From assembly GCA_023455425.1 (NCBI GenBank), contig JAEYCM010000010.1, forward strand, positions 1-64,000: a stretch of 64,000 nt of DNA. The letters are read 5' to 3'. The stretch's first letter is position 1. Each line of letters opens with the position of its first letter. Below are positions 32,980-41,988 of this stretch, piece after piece. A program made the translations under genes and the position numbers. Origin of the DNA: Bacillota bacterium (GTDB taxonomy: Bacteria > Bacillota > Clostridia > Christensenellales > CAG-138). Below the pieces are notes generated by a model. It did no database searches and was not told the DNA's origin. It saw only the letters and a program-made list of their open reading frames with translations.

Positions 32980-34862
32980 ACCAACGCATTGAAGAAAAAT
33001 TGAAGCTGCTGCCCAGCGCGCCGGGCGTCTACCAAATGAAAGACAAAACCGGCACGGTCATTTACGTGGGCAAAGCGGTATCCTTAAAAAACCGCGTACG
33101 GCAGTATTTCCAATCCTCAAAAGGCCATCCGCCCAAAGTGATTGCGATGGTCTCGCACATTGAGGATTTTGAAACCATACTCACCGCCAATGAAACCGAA
33201 GCGCTGACGCTCGAAAGCAATTTAATCAAGCAGTTCCAACCGCGCTATAACATCCTGTTAAAGGACGATAAGCATTTTCCCTATGTGCGCATCGATTTGA
33301 AACAGGATTTTCCGCGCATCGAGGTGGTGCGGCGCGTCGCAAAGGACGGCGCAAAGTATTTGGGGCCCTATCTTTCGAGCATCGCGTTACGGGAAGCGCT
33401 CAATGTGGTATATGAGCATTTTCCCGTGCGCCACTGCAAGAAGGATTTACATAAGGCGATCGCCCGGCATGAGCGGCCCTGCCTGATGTACCATGTGGGC
33501 AAGTGCTGCGCGCCCTGTTCCGGCAATATCCCGCGTGAAGAGTACCATAAGCTTCTGGAACAGGTCGCGTCGTTCCTGGAAGGACAAACGGAACCTGTGG
33601 TGCGGGCATTGACAGCGCAGATGCAGGCAGCTTCCGACGCCATGGAGTTTGAGCGCGCGGCGCATTTGAGGGACCGTATCATGGCCATCAACGCTTTGGG
33701 CGAAAAGCAGCATGCCATCGCCGCCAAAGGCGTGGAGCAGGATGTGTTTGCGCTTTCCCGCTTTGAAGGGGAAACGCTTGTGTTTGCCGTGTTTGTGCGC
33801 GGGGGGAAAGTGGTGGGGACGGAGAATTTCCGCATCGAAAACGCGCAGGAGGAAGACGGGGAAGAGGGCGCAGGCGAAACCATGGCGGCATTTTTGAAGC
33901 AATATTACGCCGAAGCCGCACAGTTCCCGCCGGAGATACTGCTCTATGAACAGGCCGCGGACGCACAAACCATTGAAGACTGGCTGAGCGAGCGGCGCGG
34001 CAGGCGCGTCCACCTGACCGTTCCCCAGCGCGGTGAAAAAAGAAGTCTGACGGAGCTTGCCGCGCGGAACGGGCTCGACCTGCTGCAAAAGGAAAAGAAA
34101 TTGCGGCAGCGCGCCTGGGAGCGCGGGGAAGGCGCCCTGGCCGCCCTTGCCGAGGTATTGGGGCTGGACGCGATGCCCGGGAGAATGGAATGCTTCGATA
34201 ATTCGCACATTCAGGGCCGGGATACCGTCTCTTCCATGGTGGTATTTTTAAACGGCGCGCCCGCGCCCTCCGAATACCGGCGGTTCCGCATCAAGACGCA
34301 GACGGGCGGGGACGATTACGCCGCCATGCGGGAAGCGCTCTCCAGGCGCTTTGCCCGCGCCAAGGAGCAGGACGAGCGGTTCATGCACCTGCCCGATCTT
34401 TTAGTGATCGACGGCGGGCGGGGGCAGCTCGATGTGGCGCTGGATGTGCTGGCTGAATACGACCTCACGCATATCAGTACCATCGGCCTTGCGGAGCTGA
34501 CCGAACGTATCTATTTTCCGGACCAGCCGGAGCCCTTGGCGCTTGACCGCAACAGCCCTGCGTTGCACCTGCTGCAGCGCCTGCGGGATGAAGCGCACCG
34601 TTTTGCCATTACTTATCACCGCAGCTTGCGCGGCAAAAACGCGCTGTATTCAAGGCTGGATGAAATCCCGGGCGTGGGGCATAAACGCAAGCGCATCCTG
34701 TTTGATGCGTTCCCAACATTTGACGCCATACGCGCGGCAGATATAGAGACGTTAGTTAAGCTTCCCGGCATTGACCGCCGTACGGCCCAAGCCGTGCATG
34801 CGTTCTTCCATCCGCCTGAAGAAGGAGGGACACGGCCGGAGCAGGTGACAGGGGAGGTTTAA
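32976..34862 (+). CDS. uvrC: UvrABC excinuclease subunit C
   Basis: 628 residues, normal length. N-terminal GIY-YIG nuclease (PGVYQMKDKTGTVIYVGKAV), a Cys-rich linker (RPCLMYHVGKCCAPCSG), the UVR motif near residue 205-235, the RNase H-like C-terminal nuclease (CFDNSHIQGRDTVSSMV; LVIDGGRGQLDVAL) and tandem HhH motifs (DEIPGVGHKRKRILFDAF; KLPGIDRRTAQAVH). It makes both incisions in nucleotide excision repair. It ends the xth-maf-DUF3784-uvrC operon. Confidence 0.97.
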   Translation: MNQRIEEKLKLLPSAPGVYQMKDKTGTVIYVGKAVSLKNRVRQYFQSSKGHPPKVIAMVSHIEDFETILTANETEALTLESNLIKQFQPRYNILLKDDKHFPYVRIDLKQDFPRIEVVRRVAKDGAKYLGPYLSSIALREALNVVYEHFPVRHCKKDLHKAIARHERPCLMYHVGKCCAPCSGNIPREEYHKLLEQVASFLEGQTEPVVRALTAQMQAASDAMEFERAAHLRDRIMAINALGEKQHAIAAKGVEQDVFALSRFEGETLVFAVFVRGGKVVGTENFRIENAQEEDGEEGAGETMAAFLKQYYAEAAQFPPEILLYEQAADAQTIEDWLSERRGRRVHLTVPQRGEKRSLTELAARNGLDLLQKEKKLRQRAWERGEGALAALAEVLGLDAMPGRMECFDNSHIQGRDTVSSMVVFLNGAPAPSEYRRFRIKTQTGGDDYAAMREALSRRFARAKEQDERFMHLPDLLVIDGGRGQLDVALDVLAEYDLTHISTIGLAELTERIYFPDQPEPLALDRNSPALHLLQRLRDEAHRFAITYHRSLRGKNALYSRLDEIPGVGHKRKRILFDAFPTFDAIRAADIETLVKLPGIDRRTAQAVHAFFHPPEEGGTRPEQVTGEV

Positions 34863-34952
34863 ATTGCTCCGATGCAACTGGCCCTGTCCGGGCTTCACTA
34901 TCAAAACCCTTCACTTATTCAAATGGCGCAAGCCTTACTATTGCTAAAAAAA

Positions 34953-34989
34953 CCGCTGCTCATTAGTTCTAATGAGCAGCGGCTTTTTT
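34953..34989 (+). terminator. Rho-independent terminator of the xth-uvrC operon
   Basis: CCGCTGCTCATTA/TAATGAGCAGCGG, loop GTTC, followed by a T-run. Confidence 0.92.
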
Positions 34990-35125
34990 ATTGTTCATGC
35001 AAGGTAATGAATAGACGGCGCCGCCATGATGGGGGAGAATGCAAAAAGAAAGCGGATGGCGGGGCACCCAAAATGATAACCGTTGGGCATGGGGCGCATT
35101 CGGATATGAAGGGGGTGGTAGGGGT

Positions 35126-35497
35126 ATGACGCAAAAAGCAGGCGCGCAGACGGAGCGGGGATTGTTTTACAGACTCAAGCAGGCATTTAAAAGCGAAAAA
35201 ATCGATCAGGAAGCAAGTCCGTCCATCAATAGAGTTGTGCAGATCCAAGCGGATCAGGGGGCATTGGAGCAGCCCGAGCGGCATGAGAGGCTGCTGGCCC
35301 TCACAAGGCGGGAACGGGAACTGTTGTTTCTACTGCTGGACGGTTGTACGCTCAAGGAAGCGGCGGGGGCGCTTTCCGTTCAATATTCAACGGCAAACAC
35401 TCATATGACAAGCCTTTATAAAAAACTGGGGGTAACGTCGAGGCCGGAGCTGATCATTCAGTACCGGGAGTTATGTATCAAGACGGATCGAAAATAA
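35126..35497 (+). CDS. LuxR-type helix-turn-helix protein
   Basis: 123 residues from ATG 35126, with TAGGGG and GGGGGTGG upstream; the frame is open further back without a better site. The C-terminal half is a LuxR/GerE HTH: LTRRERELLFLLLDGCTLKE, then YSTANTHMTSLYKKLGVTSR. The N-terminal ~55 residues are polar and match no sensor domain I know. It is short, so it may be a stand-alone DNA-binding regulator. Confidence 0.8.
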   Translation: MTQKAGAQTERGLFYRLKQAFKSEKIDQEASPSINRVVQIQADQGALEQPERHERLLALTRRERELLFLLLDGCTLKEAAGALSVQYSTANTHMTSLYKKLGVTSRPELIIQYRELCIKTDRK

Positions 35498-35545
35498 ATC
35501 ACTGTGGCTTTTAAAGAATTTCCATTATATAAAAGGAGAAATAAT

Positions 35546-36037
35546 ATGAAACGGCTTTTGATGATCTTTTTTGTGGCACTTCTTATTTTGTCCCTGGCGG
35601 GCTGCGGCATCAAACAGAAAATGGAAGAAAAGGCAGCCGAACAGTTTCTGGAAAGTATCGGCGGCGGCAACATAGATATCAATGATGATGACTCCGTTAC
35701 GATTAAGGGCGAAGATGGGGAAGAAGTGACCTTTGGCTCTACGGAGTGGCCGACATGCGAGCTTTCCAAGGCAATTCCCGTTTTTGCCGCCGGCAAAATT
35801 GAAGGCGTGCTGGACAGCGAAGAATATCTCATGATAACAATCAATGAAGTTGCGAAGGCGGATTTTCAATCCTATGTGGAGACGGTAAAGAAAGACTTTG
35901 CGGAAGACGCTTATACGGTTGATTCCGACGGCATTCTTTCCTATGGCGCCTCCAACGGCAAGGCGTCGGTCATGCTTTCCTATACGGAAGAGGATCAGAC
36001 GGCTATCATCTCTATGTCCAAAGCCGTCACAGAATAA
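35546..36037 (+). CDS. Putative lipoprotein of unknown function (DUF6591-like)
   Basis: 163 residues from ATG 35546 with AAAGGAG upstream. The signal peptide MKRLLMIFFVALLILSLAGC has a lipobox Cys at position 20. The body is acidic (DINDDDSVTIKGEDGEEVTF, then STEWPTCELSKAIPVFAAGK). The layout reminds me of small Firmicute lipoproteins in the DUF6591 group, but I am not certain. No enzymatic motif is visible. Confidence 0.75.
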   Translation: MKRLLMIFFVALLILSLAGCGIKQKMEEKAAEQFLESIGGGNIDINDDDSVTIKGEDGEEVTFGSTEWPTCELSKAIPVFAAGKIEGVLDSEEYLMITINEVAKADFQSYVETVKKDFAEDAYTVDSDGILSYGASNGKASVMLSYTEEDQTAIISMSKAVTE

Positions 36038-36089
36038 CGGATCTATACCGGCAATGCCGGAGAAATAAATCATATTATAGGAGGTTTTT

Positions 36090-36434
36090 ATGAGCGAATA
36101 CCAACCGGGGACAGGCACCCAGCAGACGTTTGCGCCGGAGGATATTGAGAAGAACAAGGTGGTTTCGGCGTTAGCCTACTTTATCTTCTTCCTGCCGCTG
36201 ATCGTTTGCGCCGACTCGCCCTTTGGCCGGTTCCACGCAAACCAGGGGTTATTGCTGCTGATTGTAAGCGTAGCGGGCTGCATCATTTTGAGCATCATCC
36301 CGATCATCGGATGGATTTTGCTGTTCATATTCCCTATCGCCGTATTGGTCTTTGCCATTATGGGCCTCGTCAATACCTTAAACGGCAAGGCGCTTGAACT
36401 CCCGCTGATCGGGAAGTGGAGGATCATCAAATAA
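36090..36434 (+). CDS. DUF4870-like small membrane protein
   Basis: 114 residues with AGGAGG upstream. A polar N-terminus is followed by NKVVSALAYFIFFLPLIVCA, a FGRFHANQGLLLLIVSVAGC segment, and a hydrophobic hairpin ending LVNTLNGKALELPLIGKWRI. The RFHANQG motif and 3-4 helices suit the DUF4870/Tic20-like group. Function unknown. A strong terminator follows. Confidence 0.75.
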   Translation: MSEYQPGTGTQQTFAPEDIEKNKVVSALAYFIFFLPLIVCADSPFGRFHANQGLLLLIVSVAGCIILSIIPIIGWILLFIFPIAVLVFAIMGLVNTLNGKALELPLIGKWRIIK

Positions 36435-36466
36435 CCGGGCTTCCTCACGGGGGATTGGGGAAGATC

Positions 36467-36507
36467 CAGCCTGGCGGCAATGTGGTTGCCACAGGCTGAA
36501 TTTTTTT
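36467..36507 (+). terminator. Rho-independent terminator
   Basis: CAGCCTG and GGCAA pair with TTGCC and CAGGCTG, followed by AA and seven T. Confidence 0.88.
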
Positions 36508-36700
36508 ACTGTAAAGCGGCATTGCCGTTTGTGCGTTTGGCTGCGCAATCGGAGGCGCTTTATATATTATATGCAACTGCTTCGTTTGGGAGGCAGCGTG
36601 GCGCCCTGGAATGCCCAGTACAGGACGAGTGACGGTTACAACAGGGGGCTGTCACATATGAACATATTGAAAATTGTTATACTGTAATTTTGAACGGAGT
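36508..36700 (+). other. Unassigned leader-like region upstream of the NCS2 permease
   Basis: A TTGGCT and TATATA pair (about 36538 and 36562) could start a transcript through a GC-rich stretch with GTGAC/GTCAC and GGCAGC/GCGCC-type pairings. It does not match the purine, guanidine or ZTP riboswitches as I know them. It may be a regulatory leader or simply spacer. Confidence 0.3.
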
Positions 36701-36710
36701 GTGATACAAT
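36682..36710 (+). promoter_or_regulatory. Extended -10 promoter of the NCS2 permease gene
   Basis: CTGTAA, 17-nt spacer, TACAAT (36705-36710) preceded by TGA (extended -10). This would give a short leader ending at AGGAGGG and ATG 36741. Confidence 0.45.
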
Positions 36711-36740
36711 TGTTAAGAAATCATACTTAGGAGGGTTGTT

Positions 36741-38153
36741 ATGGAAAAGCTGTTCAAGCTCAAGGCATCCGGCACGAATGCCAGAACAGAGATTATCGCA
36801 GGCATTACTACGTTTTTCACCATGGCCTACATTATCTTTGTTAACCCCGCTATTTTGAGCGCAGTCCCCGGTTTCGACAAGGGCGGCATATTCGTTGCAA
36901 CAATACTCGCTACCGCTATTGGTACGCTGGTGATGGGCTTTGTTGCCAATGTTCCTTACGCGCTTGCGCCGGGCATGGGTCTCAACGCTTTCTTTACGTA
37001 CACGGTTTGTTTTGCGCTTGGGTTTAGCTGGCAGCAAGCGCTCGCCATGGTTTTCATCTGCGGTATTATCAATGTTGTTATCACGGTTACGAAGGTTCGC
37101 AAATCCATTATCAAGTCCATTCCCCAGTCCCTGCAGCTGGCGATCGGCGCGGGCATCGGCCTCTTTATCGCTTATATCGGCCTTAAAGATGCGAATATGA
37201 TCAAGTTCACCATCGATCCCTGGAACATCATCAACGATCCTTCGGCGGCAGGCGGCACGGTCGTTTCCAACGGCGGCGCCATCCCCGCGATTGTAAACTT
37301 TGCGCTTAGCCCGCACGCCCTGATGGCGATCATCGGCCTCGTGATCACCGCGATCCTCATGGTCCGCAAAGTCAAGGGCGCGATCCTCCTCGGCATCATC
37401 GCGACCACGCTCGTCGGCATCCCGCTGGGCGTTACCAAGTATGATCCTTCCGCGGCCATGGCTGTGAGCGACGTTTCGAAAACGGCGTTCCAGCTTGATT
37501 TCCCGGGTCTGTTTGCAGATCCCGCCAAAATTATCGTGGTCATCGTGACGGTGTTCGCCTTCTCGCTGACCGATACGTTTGATACCATCGGCACGTTCAT
37601 CGGCACCGGACGCAAAGCCGGCATATTCGATGAGAAGGACGAAACCGCGTTGTTCTCCGGCAAAGGCTTCAAATCCAAAATGGATAAGGCGCTCTTTGCG
37701 GACTCCATCGCGACCTCTGTTGGCGCGTTGATTGGCACGAGCAATACGACCACCTACGTTGAATCCGCCGCGGGCATCAGCGAAGGCGGCAAGACCGGCC
37801 TGACCTCCGTTGTGACGGCGGTCCTGTTCCTGCTGTGCCTGTTCCTGGCGCCCGTCGCCGGTATGGTCACCACGGCGGCTACCGCTCCGGCCCTCATCAT
37901 CGTTGGCGTACTGATGGCCGACTCGCTTCGCAAGATTAAATGGGAAGACTTTGAGGAAGCGCTCCCTGCGTTTATGACCCTCATCATTATGCCGATGACC
38001 TACAGCATTTCCAACGGTATCGCCGCTGGCTTCATCTTCTATGTCCTGACCAAGCTCGTGCGCGGCAAGGCCAAGGAAGTACATCCGTTGCTGTACGTGT
38101 TCACCGGGTTGTTCCTTGTGTACTTTATCGCGATGGCGGTACTCAAGCTATAA
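36741..38153 (+). CDS. NCS2 family purine/xanthine permease (AzgA-like)
   Basis: 470 residues with about 12-14 membrane segments. Family motifs: TEIIAGITTFFTMAYIIFVN, LAPGMGLNAFFTYTVC, AIGAGIGLFIAYIGLKDANM, FAFSLTDTFDTIGTFIGTGR, and TSNTTTYVESAAGISEGGKT. These are the AzgA/PbuG hypoxanthine-guanine-adenine branch. It brings purine bases into the cell with H+, in line with hpt (hypoxanthine phosphoribosyltransferase) elsewhere in the window. AGGAGGG precedes the ATG. Confidence 0.93.
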   Translation: MEKLFKLKASGTNARTEIIAGITTFFTMAYIIFVNPAILSAVPGFDKGGIFVATILATAIGTLVMGFVANVPYALAPGMGLNAFFTYTVCFALGFSWQQALAMVFICGIINVVITVTKVRKSIIKSIPQSLQLAIGAGIGLFIAYIGLKDANMIKFTIDPWNIINDPSAAGGTVVSNGGAIPAIVNFALSPHALMAIIGLVITAILMVRKVKGAILLGIIATTLVGIPLGVTKYDPSAAMAVSDVSKTAFQLDFPGLFADPAKIIVVIVTVFAFSLTDTFDTIGTFIGTGRKAGIFDEKDETALFSGKGFKSKMDKALFADSIATSVGALIGTSNTTTYVESAAGISEGGKTGLTSVVTAVLFLLCLFLAPVAGMVTTAATAPALIIVGVLMADSLRKIKWEDFEEALPAFMTLIIMPMTYSISNGIAAGFIFYVLTKLVRGKAKEVHPLLYVFTGLFLVYFIAMAVLKL

Positions 38154-38191
38154 TCGTTTGAAAGCCAAAATCGGATAGTCAATGAAGAGTA

Positions 38192-38222
38192 GGGCCTGCT
38201 GCGCACAATGCGCGGCAGGCCC
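38192..38222 (+). terminator. GC-rich hairpin after the NCS2 permease
   Basis: GGGCCTGC and GCGCA pair with TGCGC and GCAGGCCC. It is followed only by AGCATTTT, so it is a weak or imperfect terminator. Confidence 0.55.
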
Positions 38223-38405
38223 CAGCATTTTGCAAGCACTGACTTAAAAACTAACTTATTTGTTACAATTAAAACAAAATACGACATATTTAGCAAAAAC
38301 TCTTTCCATATCAGACAACAAATTATATACTTGTATAAAGTAAATCTTCGTGCAATTCTAACGAATCATATATTATATACAGTTAACGAGAAAGGGAGAT
38401 CGCTC

Positions 38406-40481
38406 ATGATTATGGACCTACTCGTAGAAATCAGCCACAACCTGCTGACCCTGCTGCTTATCGGAATCGTGCACGAAATCAGTCATGGCGCCGCGGCCCG
38501 CTTTAAGCTGCCTTTCTCCTGGATCATGGGGGTACTTTGCGGCGGAGCGGGCGTTTTACTCATATACTCCGGGTATGAGCTGCTGCCGGGCATTATATTG
38601 GACGCGCGCTCGGTATTTGTAGGCGTTATCGCGTTTGTGTTTGGCGGAACGGTTTCCGTTACGGCATCCGTTATTATGGCAGCCTACCGGGTATTGGCCG
38701 CAGGTTCCGGCGTAATCCCCGGTATCTTTATCCTGATAGCAAGTAACCTTATAGGACTTCTTTGGAGAAAGCTGTTTTCGGCTAAAAAGAAAAACGGGTT
38801 TTGGAATATCACCTTGTTTGGAGTCATACTTCAGGGGGCGACATTGCTCTGCTGGCTGCTGCTGCCGTGGGAGACTGCGCAGCTGCTGTTTGAGCAGGCG
38901 AGCCTCTCCATATTCTTGATACACGCAATCGCGTCCATCCTGATTACGCAGCTTCTTCAGGTACAGTTGGGATGGCATAAGACTTACCGGCGCGCGGCGG
39001 AGGCGAACGAGCTTTACCGCGCCCTGTATGAGGACAACCATGCGGTGGTCCTGCTGCTAAAGCCAGAACAGGGGAGCATTCTCAACGCGAACGAGGCTGC
39101 ATGCAAGTTCTACGGCTACTCCCGGGAAATCATGCAGACGCTCGGCTACTCGGATCTGTTTCCGGAGATTGCGGACTATTCCCATATTTTTAATTCCAAG
39201 GTGGAAGCGGACCAAAGCGTGCACTTTGAAAGCAAAAGCAAAAAGGCCACGGGAGAGATCGTAGATGTCGAGGTTTATGCGGGCGCCATTCAGTACGAGC
39301 ATAACTCGCTGATCTATGCCATCATCCATGACATCACCCAGCGTGTTCTTGCGGCAAATGCGCTCAAGGCCAGCGAAAACAGGCAGCGGCTGCTGATCGA
39401 AGGCGCGCCGGACGCGATATTCATCCAGATGAACGGAAAGTTCCAGTTTGCGAACCAAACTCTGCTCAAACTTTTGGGTGCGGGCAAGTCGGAAGAGTTG
39501 ATCGGGATGAACGTACTCGACCGCGTCAGAGAGGATTTCCATGATATCATACGGCAGCGTATGCAGGCCATCGAAGAGGGAACGAGCAATCCACCGCTTG
39601 AGGAAGTATATCTGCGGATGGACGGCAGCGAGGTGGATGTAGAGGTCAAATCCGTCTCCGTCGAGATGGATGGCATGAATGGCGGGTTCGTATTTGTACG
39701 CGATATCACGGAAAGAAAGGAACTTGAACGCAAAAAAGCGGATGTGGACGCGCAGATGCGCCAGCAGCAGAAGCTTGAGGCCATCGGCACATTGGCCGGC
39801 GGCGTCGCGCATGAGATCAACAACCCCATCAACGGCATTATGAATTACGCGCAGCTCATTCAGGATGAGGCGGGTGAAAACGAGGGCATCTCCGGTTACA
39901 GTCAGGAAATACTCAACGAAACCAAACGTATTTCCGAAATCGTCCGCAATTTGCTGCAGTTTTCACGCCAGGAAAAACAATCCCACAGCTATGCAAGCGT
40001 CTATGATATCGTCAACCAGACCATGTCGTTAATTAAGACCGTCATCAAACGGGACCAGATCACGCTCGATGCACAACTGGACGAAAACATTCCGGACATC
40101 AAATGCCGCAGCCAGCAAATTCAGCAGGTATTAATGAATCTTTTGACCAACGCGCGCGACGCGCTCAATGAAAAGTATGCTGAATATGACGAGGATAAGA
40201 TCATACGCGTGCGCTGCGTGCACTTTTTTGAGGCGGGGCGCAGATGGATCCGCCTTACGGTGGAAGATCACGGAACCGGAATCCCGGCTTCCGTGCAGGA
40301 AAAAATATTCGAGCCGTTCTTTTCCACTAAGCCCAAGGAACTGGGTACCGGGCTTGGATTATCTATCAGCCACGGAATTGTTAAAGATCATCACGGAAAA
40401 TTCGAAATAGAAACCAAGGAAGGAAAATTTAGCCGTTTCCATGTGATTTTGCCAGTGGATAACGGATGGAAATTATCATAG
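38406..40481 (+). CDS. Membrane PAS-domain sensor histidine kinase
   Basis: 691 residues from ATG 38406 with GGGAGA upstream; the frame is open earlier without a ribosome site. Residues ~1-190 are about six helices of the 5TM-LYT/LytS-like type (VIAFVFGGTVSVTASVIMAA, then FILIASNLIGLLWRKLF). Two PAS domains follow (LYEDNHAVVLLLKPEQGSIL; LLIEGAPDAIFIQMNGKFQF). The kinase core has LAGGVAHEINNPINGIMNYA with the phospho-His, LMNLLTNARDAL, DHGTGIP and GTGLGLSISHG. It is an NtrB-like kinase and pairs with the HD-GYP regulator 19 nt downstream. Confidence 0.93.
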   Translation: MIMDLLVEISHNLLTLLLIGIVHEISHGAAARFKLPFSWIMGVLCGGAGVLLIYSGYELLPGIILDARSVFVGVIAFVFGGTVSVTASVIMAAYRVLAAGSGVIPGIFILIASNLIGLLWRKLFSAKKKNGFWNITLFGVILQGATLLCWLLLPWETAQLLFEQASLSIFLIHAIASILITQLLQVQLGWHKTYRRAAEANELYRALYEDNHAVVLLLKPEQGSILNANEAACKFYGYSREIMQTLGYSDLFPEIADYSHIFNSKVEADQSVHFESKSKKATGEIVDVEVYAGAIQYEHNSLIYAIIHDITQRVLAANALKASENRQRLLIEGAPDAIFIQMNGKFQFANQTLLKLLGAGKSEELIGMNVLDRVREDFHDIIRQRMQAIEEGTSNPPLEEVYLRMDGSEVDVEVKSVSVEMDGMNGGFVFVRDITERKELERKKADVDAQMRQQQKLEAIGTLAGGVAHEINNPINGIMNYAQLIQDEAGENEGISGYSQEILNETKRISEIVRNLLQFSRQEKQSHSYASVYDIVNQTMSLIKTVIKRDQITLDAQLDENIPDIKCRSQQIQQVLMNLLTNARDALNEKYAEYDEDKIIRVRCVHFFEAGRRWIRLTVEDHGTGIPASVQEKIFEPFFSTKPKELGTGLGLSISHGIVKDHHGKFEIETKEGKFSRFHVILPVDNGWKLS

Positions 40482-40500
40482 TGTGCTGGGAGAGTTCTGA

Positions 40501-41556
40501 ATGAGCAGAGTATTGATTGTGGACGATGAGAACAGCATCCGGATGACATTGAGCGCTTTCTTAAGGAACGCGGGGTACGAAGCGGATACCGCGCCCGATG
40601 CGGTAACAGCATGCAAGCTGCTGGAAGATCAGTCTTATGACATTGTGGTGACCGATATCATCATGCCCCGGATGACAGGCATCGAGCTTATGACAAAGGT
40701 GCGCGCGAAGTCCGAAGAAACTCAGGTGATCGTGATGACGGGCGAACCCACGGTGGATACCGCGATTACCGCCGTGCAGGCCGGCGCAAACGATTATCTG
40801 GTAAAGCCCGTGAGCAAGTTTGAGCTGATCAGGGCGGTGAGCCGTGCGGATGAGATCAGACGCCTGCGGGACGAAAAAAGGGCGCTCGAACACAAGAACC
40901 AGCTTTACCAGCAGGAGCTGGAGCAAACGGTGGAAACAAAGACGCGCGCGCTTTCAAAAGCCATGCAGAGCATCATCTCTCTGCTGGCGACGGTGACGGA
41001 GGTGCGGGACCCGTATACGGCCGGACATCAGCGAAGGGTCGGCAACCTTGCCGCAGCCATCGCTTACAAACTGGGCGCGAAAAGCGAAATGGCGGAGACG
41101 ATTCGTATTTGCGGGTATCTCCACGATATCGGAAAAATCGTGGTGCCCTCGGAAATCCTCTGCAAGCCCGGGAAGCTCACGGAAATGGAAATGCGGCTCA
41201 TCCGCGAGCACTCCGTGCGGGGCTATGAGCTGATTTCCCGCGTAGAACTGCCCCCGGTTTTTGCGGACACCATTTACCAGCACCATGAGCGCTGCGACGG
41301 CTCAGGCTATCCGCGCGGGTTGACAGGGGGGGACATTTTGCCTGAAGCGCACGTGATCATCGTGGCGGACGTAGTGGAGGCCATGATGTCCCACCGGCCG
41401 TACCGCGCGCAGCTCGGGGTGGAGGTCGCGCTGCAGGAGATCAAAAGCAACGCGGGAACGCTCTATTGCCCCAAAGTCACCGCTGCCTGCGCTGCGCTGT
41501 TTGAAGAGGACCATTACAGCATAGAGGATACCGAGCAGATCCGATTCCCCTATTAA
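40501..41556 (+). CDS. Response regulator with HD-GYP cyclic di-GMP phosphodiesterase domain
   Basis: 351 residues. Receiver domain 1-120 with Asp8-Asp9, phospho-acceptor Asp52 (IVVTDIIMPRMTG) and Lys in YLVKPVS. A coiled-coil linker follows. The HD-GYP domain has GYLHDIGKI, REHSVRGYELI, HHERCDGSGYPRGLTG and VADVVEAMMSHRPYR, so all metal ligands and the GYP motif are present and it should be active. It breaks down cyclic di-GMP on signal from the upstream kinase. This may link to the motAB genes and the riboswitches in this window. Confidence 0.95.
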   Translation: MSRVLIVDDENSIRMTLSAFLRNAGYEADTAPDAVTACKLLEDQSYDIVVTDIIMPRMTGIELMTKVRAKSEETQVIVMTGEPTVDTAITAVQAGANDYLVKPVSKFELIRAVSRADEIRRLRDEKRALEHKNQLYQQELEQTVETKTRALSKAMQSIISLLATVTEVRDPYTAGHQRRVGNLAAAIAYKLGAKSEMAETIRICGYLHDIGKIVVPSEILCKPGKLTEMEMRLIREHSVRGYELISRVELPPVFADTIYQHHERCDGSGYPRGLTGGDILPEAHVIIVADVVEAMMSHRPYRAQLGVEVALQEIKSNAGTLYCPKVTAACAALFEEDHYSIEDTEQIRFPY

Positions 41557-41943
41557 TTAAAGCGCGGAAAGCAGGCCCGGCAGGAGCAGGTGGAGCGCTG
41601 TAAACAGAACTACGATCAGCGCAAACGCCTTGTGCCATTTAAACAACGGCGCCTTTTTAAGCCGGTAGAACGCGCCGCCGAACACTGCCGTAATCAACAG
41701 CATGATCCATGCGAGGCTGCCCGTATGCAGCCGGAATGCGCCCAGCGCAAGGTAACCGTGTAGAATGGCGAGGAGTACAAGCGCAATACCCAGCGGCTTA
41801 TGCAGCTTACGCAGGAACTTTATCGCCTGCTGGTACGCCTTTCCCTTCCAATGGAACAGCCAAAGGTTCAGTTTCTTGAGCCAGTAGGGCGCGGTGATGA
41901 TGACGAGGAGCGCTACATTGACGTAGCCCAGTATTTGGTACAT
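41557..41943 (-). CDS. Four-helix membrane protein with paired histidines (putative heme-binding cytochrome b)
   Basis: 128 residues with about four membrane helices. Histidines occur at helix positions KLHKPLGIALVLLAILHGYL and KWHKAFALIVVLFTALHLLL, a spacing that could bind one or two hemes as in small cytochrome b or ferric reductase-type proteins. The gene is 45 bp downstream of a cytochrome b5-domain lipoprotein on the same strand. The two could form an electron path across the membrane. Function not proven. Confidence 0.7.
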   Translation of the reverse strand: MYQILGYVNVALLVIITAPYWLKKLNLWLFHWKGKAYQQAIKFLRKLHKPLGIALVLLAILHGYLALGAFRLHTGSLAWIMLLITAVFGGAFYRLKKAPLFKWHKAFALIVVLFTALHLLLPGLLSAL

Positions 41944-41988
41944 CGTTCCACCTCTTCTCGTTTGTTTTTCTGTCGTCTCTGATTGCGT

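Noticed and set aside
36636..38084. Long open frame on the minus strand (482 codons) across the NCS2 permease gene
   Set aside because: It is antisense to a clear permease, is rich in His/Arg/Gly/Asp and has no family pattern; such frames arise from the codon bias of GC-rich genes.
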